A stretch of 5,304 nucleotides of DNA from positions 1 to 5,304 of the forward strand of contig JALNVG010000176.1 of assembly GCA_023227685.1 (NCBI GenBank). Direction: 5' to 3'. The stretch is from Bacteroidaceae bacterium (lineage in GTDB: Bacteria > Bacteroidota > Bacteroidia > Bacteroidales > Bacteroidaceae). This document shows, piece after piece, positions 1 through 5,304 of this stretch. Below the pieces are notes generated by a model that was not told the origin of the DNA, did no database searches, and saw only the letters and a program-made list of their open reading frames with translations. A program made the translations under genes and the position numbers. The stretch's first letter is position 1. Each line of letters starts with the position of its first letter.

Positions 1-8
1 ATCCTTTT

Positions 9-40
9 TATCGTATAAACCACAATATTTTATAACTTTG
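9..40 (+). promoter_or_regulatory. Putative Bacteroides-type promoter for the purH-mre operon
   Basis: Bases 33-40 read TAACTTTG, an exact match to the TAnnTTTG -7 element used by the primary sigma factor (sigma-ABfr) of Bacteroides. The -33 element, normally TTTG or TTG about 19-21 bases further upstream, is poor here: only a T-rich stretch around bases 5-11 lies at about the right distance. Transcription would start around base 45-50, leaving a leader of about 20 bases before the purH start at 67. That leader has no room for a riboswitch. The motif position just ahead of the first gene of a tight gene string supports the call, but a TAnnTTTG match is short enough to arise by chance. Confidence 0.6.
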
Positions 41-66
41 CAGACAAATAATAAAGAACTAGTTAG

Positions 67-1593
67 ATGTCAGATTCAAAAACAATTAAAACTGCCTTAA
101 TTTCTGTATTCCACAAAGAGGGATTAAATGAAATTATAAGTAAGCTTCATGAAGAAGGGGTGGAGCTTTTGTCGACAGGGGGAACCCGTTCGTTTATTGA
201 GTCTCTTGGCTTTTCTTGTAAAGCCGTAGAGGATTTAACAGGCTATCCTTCAATTTTGGGAGGACGAGTTAAAACTTTGCACCCTAAGGTCTTTGGAGGC
301 ATATTGAGTCGCCGCGGATTAGAAGAGGATAAGCAACAACTAGAAAAATACGAGATACCGGAAATTGATCTGGTTATTGTTGATTTATATCCATTTGAAG
401 ATACTGTAGCTTGCGGAGCCGGTGAGGCTGATATTATCGAAAAGATTGATATCGGTGGAATTTCATTGATCCGTGCAGGAGCAAAAAATTATAAAGATGT
501 AGCTATTGTAGCTTCCAAAGAACAATACCAACCGTTGCTTGATATGCTTGATAAACATGGTGCTTCTACTTCTCTTGAAGAGCGCCGTTGGTTGGCTAAA
601 GAGGCATTTGCCGTTTCTTCCTATTATGATACTTGCATCTTCAATTATTTCGATGGCGATGAGAACTCTGCATTTCGCTCTGCTTTCAATCATCAGAAGA
701 CTTTGCGCTATGGCGAAAATCCTCATCAGAAAGGTTATTTTTATGGTGATTTGGATGCTATGTTCGATCAGGTCCACGGGAAAGAAATATCTTACAATAA
801 TTTGCAGGATATTAATGCTGCTATTGATTTGATTGATGAGTTTGATGGTACAACCTTTGCTGTGCTGAAACATAATAATGCTTGCGGCTTGGCTACGCGC
901 GATACGGCACTTGAGGCGTGGATTGATGCGTTGGCCGGTGATCCTGTTTCCGCTTTCGGTGGTGTGCTTGTTACGAACGCTGTGATAGATAAGGCTGCAG
1001 CCGAAGAGATTACAAAAATATTCTTCGAAGTTATTATTGCTCCTGATTATGATGTAGATGCACTGCAAATTCTTTCGCAAAAGAAAAACAGAATCATACT
1101 TATTCGTAAAGATAATGTTAAACAGTCAAATATGCAGTTCCGTTCTTTATTGAATGGTGTGCTTGTTCAAGATATAGATGTTGATATTGAAGCTGCTTCG
1201 GATTTGAAAACTGTAACCGCTAAGGAACCGACTGAATCAGAAATAAAAGATATGCTCTTTGCAAATAAAATAGTTAAGAACAGTAAGTCAAATTCTATTG
1301 TTTTAGCTAAGGGTGGTCAGCTGTTAGGCAGTGGTGTAGGTCAGACTTCACGTGTGGATGCATTGAAGCAGGCAATTGAAAAAGCGAAATCTTTCGGCTT
1401 CGACTTGCATGGTGCAGTGATGGCTTCGGATGCTTATTTCCCTTTCCCTGATAGTGTAGAGATTGCTGATAAAGAAGGTATTACGGCTGTTATCCAACCG
1501 GGGGGATCAATAAGAGATCAGTTATCGTTTGATTATTGCAATGAACATGGAGTAGCTATGGTAATTACGGGTGTAAGGCATTTTAAGCATTGA
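67..1593 (+). CDS. purH: Bifunctional AICAR formyltransferase / IMP cyclohydrolase PurH
   Basis: This cytosolic enzyme catalyses the last two steps of de novo purine synthesis: formyl transfer from 10-formyl-tetrahydrofolate to AICAR, then ring closure to IMP. The 508-residue product is close to the usual family length (about 505-530). The N-terminal MGS-like cyclohydrolase domain spans roughly residues 8-140, with LLSTGGTRS near 35-43 and GRVKTLHPK ending at 74 (K69 and H72 in the conserved KTLHPK). The transformylase domain follows, with LRYGENPHQ at 213-221 and KHNNACG at 268-274, where K268 and H269 match the catalytic Lys-His pair of the family. The C-terminus ends in the canonical GVRHFKH. 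The start is secure because an in-frame TAG (64-66) directly precedes the ATG. The ribosome-binding region is A-rich (AAAGAA near 53-58). It lies 15 bases ahead of mreB with no visible terminator, so it is probably the first gene of the cell-shape operon. No truncation or frameshift is seen. Confidence 0.97.
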   Translation: MSDSKTIKTALISVFHKEGLNEIISKLHEEGVELLSTGGTRSFIESLGFSCKAVEDLTGYPSILGGRVKTLHPKVFGGILSRRGLEEDKQQLEKYEIPEIDLVIVDLYPFEDTVACGAGEADIIEKIDIGGISLIRAGAKNYKDVAIVASKEQYQPLLDMLDKHGASTSLEERRWLAKEAFAVSSYYDTCIFNYFDGDENSAFRSAFNHQKTLRYGENPHQKGYFYGDLDAMFDQVHGKEISYNNLQDINAAIDLIDEFDGTTFAVLKHNNACGLATRDTALEAWIDALAGDPVSAFGGVLVTNAVIDKAAAEEITKIFFEVIIAPDYDVDALQILSQKKNRIILIRKDNVKQSNMQFRSLLNGVLVQDIDVDIEAASDLKTVTAKEPTESEIKDMLFANKIVKNSKSNSIVLAKGGQLLGSGVGQTSRVDALKQAIEKAKSFGFDLHGAVMASDAYFPFPDSVEIADKEGITAVIQPGGSIRDQLSFDYCNEHGVAMVITGVRHFKH

Positions 1594-1608
1594 TTAAATA
1601 AGTAAAAT

Positions 1609-2631
1609 ATGGGATTATTCTCTTTTACACAAGAAATAGCAATGGACCTTGGAACGGCTAATACCGTTATTATATCCAATGGAAAAGTTGTTGTCAATGA
1701 ACCGTCGGTTGTTGCATTAGATCGCCGTACGGATAAGATGATTGCTGTTGGCGAAAAAGCCAAAATGATGCATGAAAAAACGCATGAGAATATACGTACT
1801 ATTCGTCCTTTGCGCGATGGAGTGATAGCCGATTTTTATGCTTGTGAGCAGATGATGCGCGGATTAATAAAACGGGTAATTACGCCAAATCATCTTTTTT
1901 CTCCTTCTCTTCGTATGGTGATTGGTGTTCCTTCGGGTAGTACCGAAGTAGAACTGCGTGCTGTTCGCGATTCTGCTGAACATGCCGGTGGTCGTGATGT
2001 CTATTTGATTTTCGAGCCCATGGCTGCTGCTATTGGTATTGGTATTGATGTGCAGGCTCCGGAAGGAAATATGATTGTTGATATAGGAGGCGGATCGACA
2101 GAAATTGCAGTTATTTCTTTGGGAGGCATTGTGACAAACAATTCTATTCGCATAGCCGGTGATGATTTTATCTCCGATATACAAGAGTATATGAGCAGAC
2201 AGCATAATATTAAGGTAAGCGAGCGTATGGCTGAGCGTATTAAAATTCATGCAGGTTCGGCTATGACTGAATTGGGTGAAGATGCGCCCGAAGATTATAT
2301 TGTTCATGGACCTAATCGCATTACGGCTCTGCCGATGGAGGTACCGGTTTGTTATCAGGAAGTGGCTCATTGCTTGGACAAGTCTATTTCAAAGATTGAA
2401 ACAGCGGTGCTTACTGCTTTGGAAAATACTCCTCCTGAATTGTATTCTGATATTGTGCACAATGGCATTTATCTGGCCGGAGGTGGTGCTCTGCTTCGTG
2501 GTTTGGATAAACGTTTGACGAATAAAATTAATATACCTTTTTATATTGCTGAAGATCCTCTTTTGGCCGTAGCTAAAGGAACAGGCGTAGCTTTAAAGAA
2601 TATAGACAAATTTTCTTTCTTAATGAGATAA
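1609..2631 (+). CDS. mreB: Rod shape-determining actin homologue MreB
   Basis: MreB forms ATP-dependent antiparallel filaments on the inner face of the cytoplasmic membrane and orients side-wall peptidoglycan synthesis. The 340-residue product is near family length (E. coli MreB is 347). The actin-fold signatures are in order: phosphate-1 loop DLGTANT (13-19), VGEKAK (47-52), RPLRDGVIADF (66-76), the connecting motif FEPMAAAIG (135-143), phosphate-2 loop DIGGGSTE (158-165) and the adenosine motif AGGGA (290-294). This order and the near-identity to MreB motifs distinguish it from FtsA and DnaK. The hydrophobic start MGLFSF is consistent with direct membrane contact, as known for MreB proteins; that is inference. 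An in-frame TAA at 1603-1605 fixes this ATG as the first possible start. It follows purH by 15 bases and precedes mreC by 6, so it is probably cotranscribed with both. Confidence 0.97.
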   Translation: MGLFSFTQEIAMDLGTANTVIISNGKVVVNEPSVVALDRRTDKMIAVGEKAKMMHEKTHENIRTIRPLRDGVIADFYACEQMMRGLIKRVITPNHLFSPSLRMVIGVPSGSTEVELRAVRDSAEHAGGRDVYLIFEPMAAAIGIGIDVQAPEGNMIVDIGGGSTEIAVISLGGIVTNNSIRIAGDDFISDIQEYMSRQHNIKVSERMAERIKIHAGSAMTELGEDAPEDYIVHGPNRITALPMEVPVCYQEVAHCLDKSISKIETAVLTALENTPPELYSDIVHNGIYLAGGGALLRGLDKRLTNKINIPFYIAEDPLLAVAKGTGVALKNIDKFSFLMR

Positions 2632-2637
2632 GTTTAA

Positions 2638-3483
2638 ATGCGGAACTTATTAAACTTTCTGGCTAAATACAGTTATTGGTTTCTTTTTCTGGTATTAGAA
2701 ACTCTATCTTTGGCCTTGTTGTTTAGGTTTAACCGCTATCAGCAGGGGAGGTTCTTTACCTCATCCAATTATGTAGCAGGGAAGGTTTATGATGCTTCGA
2801 ATGAATTTACCTCATATTTTAATTTGAGGTCTATAAATGATGGTTTGCTTGATCGTAATATGATCCTTTCCAAACAGGTGATTAATTTGCGTAGGGCTTT
2901 GGAGGATTATAGACTTGATTCAGTGGAAATTAACAGCATTGAAAAAATGTTGCCCGATAGTACCAAATTAATTAAAGCGCATGTCATTCGAAATAGCCTG
3001 AATATGGTAGACAATTATATTACACTTGATAAAGGTAAACTTGACGGTGTGAAAAAAGAAATGGGTATTGTGAATGGCGAAGGTGTTGTAGGTATCGTTT
3101 ATCTCACTTCGCGTAAATATGCAGTAGCCATTTCATTGTTGAATAGCAAGTCGAGTGTGAGTTGCAAAATATTAGGAACTAATTATTTCGGCTATTTAAA
3201 GTGGGAGTATGGTAATACTCGTTATGCTTTTCTAAAAGAGTTGCCGCGTCATGCTTCTTTCAGTTTGGGGGATTCAATAGTAACGAGCGGATATTCAAGT
3301 GTCTTTCCTGAGGGTATCATGGTGGGTACTATTGAGGATATGACAAACTCAGGAGATGGCTTTTCTACGGTACTGAAAGTTAAATTGTCTACAGATTTTG
3401 GTAAGTTGGGTGATGTAAGAATTATTTCGCGGCCGACCTTGAATGAAAAGAATAAATTGGAAGGGAGTGTTATTGGCAAATGA
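2638..3483 (+). CDS. mreC: Rod shape-determining protein MreC
   Basis: MreC is a bitopic inner-membrane protein whose periplasmic part binds and activates PBP2 and links it to MreB and MreD. The 281-residue product has a short cytoplasmic tail, one membrane helix at about residues 11-30 (YWFLFLVLETLSLALLF, with an unusual E21 inside it), and a likely coiled coil at about 58-92 used in family members for dimerisation. A beta-rich periplasmic domain then begins around 105. Family-typical motifs are ITLDKGKLDGV (128-138) and GVVGIV (149-154). It is shorter than E. coli MreC (367) because it lacks the long C-terminal extension, as is common outside Proteobacteria. An in-frame TAA at 2635-2637 abuts the ATG, so the start is secure. 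Its TGA stop overlaps the mreD start. The name rests on motifs, topology and position between mreB and mreD. Confidence 0.94.
   Translation: MRNLLNFLAKYSYWFLFLVLETLSLALLFRFNRYQQGRFFTSSNYVAGKVYDASNEFTSYFNLRSINDGLLDRNMILSKQVINLRRALEDYRLDSVEINSIEKMLPDSTKLIKAHVIRNSLNMVDNYITLDKGKLDGVKKEMGIVNGEGVVGIVYLTSRKYAVAISLLNSKSSVSCKILGTNYFGYLKWEYGNTRYAFLKELPRHASFSLGDSIVTSGYSSVFPEGIMVGTIEDMTNSGDGFSTVLKVKLSTDFGKLGDVRIISRPTLNEKNKLEGSVIGK
3480..3483 (+). other. mreC/mreD stop-start overlap (ATGA)
   Basis: The mreD ATG (3480-3482) overlaps the mreC TGA (3481-3483). The upstream bases are inside mreC and show no strong Shine-Dalgarno match apart from GGAAGGG near 3460-3466, which is about 13 bases before the ATG and somewhat far. 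This arrangement is the classic form for termination-reinitiation coupling and would tie MreD output to MreC output. Confidence 0.75.
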
Positions 3484-3980
3484 TAATAAATTATATACAG
3501 AGAGCCCTATGGTTTGTGGGATTGGTGTTACTTCAAGTACTTATCTTAAACCATGTTTTGATAGCCGGATATGCTACTCCGCTTCTGTACGTGTATTTTA
3601 TCTTGAAGCTGGATTCCGGTATCTCACGTTATTCTTTGTTGATGTTGGCTTTTCTTTTGGGAATTGTAATTGATATTTTTTCGAATACGCCAGGCTTGAA
3701 TGCCACGGCGGCTGTATTTTTAGCTTTCTTACGTCCGTCGATATTACGTTTATTTACTCCTCGTGATATATTAGGTGATTTTGTTCCATCGTTTAGAAGT
3801 ATGGGTATTTGGCCCTTCTTGAAATTTGCTATTGCGAGTGTATTGGTTTTAACAACAATATTGATAGTTATGGAGTTTTTTTCTTTCGTTAATCCATTGT
3901 CAATTCTTATACGTATTGCATCATGCTCGTTGTTGACTCTCTTTTGTATCGTTGGTGTTGAAAGCCTGAGGAGAGCATAA
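3480..3980 (+). CDS. mreD: Rod shape-determining membrane protein MreD
   Basis: MreD is a small polytopic inner-membrane component of the elongasome; its biochemical role is not settled, but it acts with MreC in controlling PBP2-RodA. The 166-residue product is typical in length (E. coli 162) and highly hydrophobic, with probable membrane segments near residues 9-28, 32-44, 51-67, 72-84, 113-131 and 140-159. The conserved MreD signature is visible: G61, D65, S68 and P71-G72 in GIVIDIFSNTPG, followed by FLRP (83-86). The ATG shares four bases with the mreC stop (ATGA at 3480-3483) and there is no good Shine-Dalgarno sequence, which suggests translational coupling. Sequence identity is weak across this family, so the call rests on the signature, topology and the mreBCD-mrdA order. 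Confidence 0.92.
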   Translation: MIINYIQRALWFVGLVLLQVLILNHVLIAGYATPLLYVYFILKLDSGISRYSLLMLAFLLGIVIDIFSNTPGLNATAAVFLAFLRPSILRLFTPRDILGDFVPSFRSMGIWPFLKFAIASVLVLTTILIVMEFFSFVNPLSILIRIASCSLLTLFCIVGVESLRRA

Positions 3981-3982
3981 TG
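3978..3982 (+). other. mreD/mrdA stop-start overlap (TAATG)
   Basis: The last base of the mreD TAA (3978-3980) is the first base of the mrdA ATG (3980-3982). A GAGGAGAG purine stretch at 3968-3975 lies 4 bases upstream of the ATG and is the only good Shine-Dalgarno-like sequence in the window. It marks this ATG as the mrdA start and suggests both direct initiation and coupling to mreD translation. Confidence 0.75.
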
Positions 3983-5304
3983 GCAAAGAATTATCAGTTT
4001 GAAAAACGTAAATTCGTTATTGGCGGAAGCGTAGTATTTATTGTACTTGTTTTCATCATTCGTCTTTTCTTACTTCAGATTTCTACTGATGATTATAAGA
4101 GATATGCTGACAATAATGCTTTTTTAAAAAAAATTCAGTTTCCATCGCGTGGTGCGATTTATGACCGTAACGGAAAATTATTGGTTTATGACCAAACGGC
4201 ATATGATATTACTGTAGTCCCTAAGGAAATTAAAAATCTTGATACTTTGGATTTTTGTAATTCATTGAATATCACCCGCGAGCAATTCTTTCAAATAATG
4301 ACGTTAATGAAAGATCGGCATCGTAATCCAGGTTATTCAAAATATACCAATCAGATATTTCTTTCACAGTTGTCGGCAGAGGAGTGTGGTGTGTTTCAGG
4401 AGAGACTCTATATGTTCCCCGGCTTTTATATTCAACGGCGCTCCATTCGACAATATGCGTATAATTCGGCTGCTCATATCTTTGGTGATATTGGTGAAGT
4501 TTCGATGAAAGATATAAAGGATGATCCGTATTATATTTCCGGCGATTATATTGGTAAGTTTGGAATTGAGAAATCTTATGAGAAAGAATTGAGAGGTCGT
4601 AAGGGAATGCAAATTCTTCTTCGCGATGCTCACGGGCGGATACAGGGACATTATGAGCATGGTAAACATGATTTGTCTGCTATTCCCGGTAAGGATTTGA
4701 CTCTGGGTTTAGACATCAAACTTCAGATGTTGGGTGAACGGCTAATGCAGAATAAAATAGGTGCTATTGTGGCTATCGAACCGAAAACGGGAGAAATATT
4801 ATGTATGATTTCATCTCCAAATTATAATCCCCATATGATGGTAGGACGGAAGCGGGGCATTAATCAGATGCGTTTAGAGCAGAACCTGAGTAAACCATTA
4901 TTAAATAGAGCTTTGATGGGGTTGTATCCTCCGGGTTCTACTTTCAAACCTGCACAAGCTTTAGCTCTTTTGCAGGCAGGTACCATTGTTCCTTCTACTT
5001 CTTATCCTTGTTTACATGGCTTTCATTGTGGTAGGGTGACGGTAAGATGTCACTCACATCCTTCTCCTTTGGCGTTGGTTCCCGCCCTCTCTACTTCTTG
5101 TAATTCTTATTTCTGTTGGGGATTGTACCATATGATTAACGGAGGAAAATTCGGTTCGCCTAAGCAGGCTCTTACGGTATGGAAGAATTTAATGGTTTCG
5201 CAGGGATTCGGTTATAAACTCGGAGTGGATTTGCCTGGTGAGAAACGAGGTTTTATTCCGAATTCGCAGTTCTATAATAAGGCTTATCATGGTTCATGGA
5301 ATGC
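3980..5304 (+). CDS. mrdA: Penicillin-binding protein 2 (elongation transpeptidase), 3' end outside the window
   Basis: This class B PBP crosslinks peptidoglycan during side-wall elongation, working with the glycosyltransferase RodA and activated by MreC. The open frame runs from the ATG at 3980 to the window edge without a stop: 441 codons plus two bases, roughly 70% of a family length near 620. A single signal-anchor helix covers about residues 12-32. The class B box RGAIYDRNG lies at 57-65 and starts the periplasmic pedestal, which reaches to about residue 230. The transpeptidase domain follows, with the active-site SxxK (S320-T-F-K323, inside YPPGSTFKP) and the SxN motif S373-C374-N375. 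The third motif, KTG, must lie downstream of the window. A Cys/His-rich stretch (residues 344-360) sits between the two motifs. The position directly after mreD favours PBP2 over the division paralogue FtsI (PBP3). The frame shows no break; a T6A8 run at 4120-4133 is noted separately. Confidence 0.95.
   Translation, partial: MAKNYQFEKRKFVIGGSVVFIVLVFIIRLFLLQISTDDYKRYADNNAFLKKIQFPSRGAIYDRNGKLLVYDQTAYDITVVPKEIKNLDTLDFCNSLNITREQFFQIMTLMKDRHRNPGYSKYTNQIFLSQLSAEECGVFQERLYMFPGFYIQRRSIRQYAYNSAAHIFGDIGEVSMKDIKDDPYYISGDYIGKFGIEKSYEKELRGRKGMQILLRDAHGRIQGHYEHGKHDLSAIPGKDLTLGLDIKLQMLGERLMQNKIGAIVAIEPKTGEILCMISSPNYNPHMMVGRKRGINQMRLEQNLSKPLLNRALMGLYPPGSTFKPAQALALLQAGTIVPSTSYPCLHGFHCGRVTVRCHSHPSPLALVPALSTSCNSYFCWGLYHMINGGKFGSPKQALTVWKNLMVSQGFGYKLGVDLPGEKRGFIPNSQFYNKAYHGSWN

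Noticed and set aside
1013..1020. CAAAAATA, which reads TATTTTTG on the minus strand, as an antisense promoter in purH
   Set aside because: It is an isolated short match with no supported minus-strand gene or transcript downstream.
463..1080. Long antisense open frame of about 205 codons inside purH
   Set aside because: It lies wholly within a clearly functional gene on the other strand, its translation has no recognisable motif, and it lacks a start context or promoter. The same applies to the antisense frame at 1864-2370 inside mreB.
1520..1530. TATCGTTTG near the purH 3' end as a possible mreB promoter
   Set aside because: The spacing inside the element is three bases instead of two between TA and TTTG, so it does not fit the -7 consensus.
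1594..1608. Terminator between purH and mreB
   Set aside because: The 15-base spacer is AT-only apart from one G, has no inverted repeat and cannot form a stable hairpin.
2705..2712. TATCTTTG, a TAnnTTTG match inside mreC; another copy lies at 4477-4484 inside mrdA
   Set aside because: Neither has a TTTG or TTG at the required 19-21 base spacing upstream, and both are inside coding sequence where such a short motif is expected by chance.
3443..3673. Plus-strand open frame overlapping the mreC end and mreD start
   Set aside because: It is an out-of-frame shadow of mreC and mreD, whose own frames carry the family motifs.

Overview
The window reads as an ordinary chromosomal housekeeping segment from a member of the Bacteroidota, most likely order Bacteroidales (Bacteroides or a close relative). 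The basis is an AT-leaning composition, A-rich ribosome-binding regions instead of clear Shine-Dalgarno sequences, a TAnnTTTG-type -7 promoter element before the first gene, and protein sequences typical of that group. The genus is an inference from memory of related proteins, not a database result.

Layout: a short leader (1-66) carries a Bacteroides-type promoter. Five genes follow on the + strand with almost no spacing: purH (67-1593), mreB (1609-2631), mreC (2638-3483), mreD (3480-3980) and the 5' three quarters or so of mrdA/pbp2 (3980 to beyond 5304). Gaps are 15 and 6 bases, then overlaps of 4 bases and 1 base. I see no terminator-like hairpin plus T-run and no convincing second promoter between the genes, so one polycistronic transcript is the simplest reading. 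No stretch over 70 bases lacks a gene. I see no tRNA, rRNA, CRISPR, insertion sequence or phage feature.

Function: purH supplies the last two steps of IMP synthesis. The other four genes encode the core of the Rod (elongasome) machinery: the actin-like MreB filament under the membrane, the bitopic scaffold MreC, the polytopic membrane protein MreD, and the class B transpeptidase PBP2 that crosslinks new side-wall peptidoglycan. The usual next gene in this arrangement is rodA, the glycosyltransferase partner of PBP2, which would lie just past the window.

I found no previously undescribed system. The points most worth a second look are a dense Cys/His cluster next to the PBP2 active site (possible metal site), the fusion of a purine gene to the cell-shape operon, and an in-frame U_UUA_AAA slippery heptamer early in mrdA.
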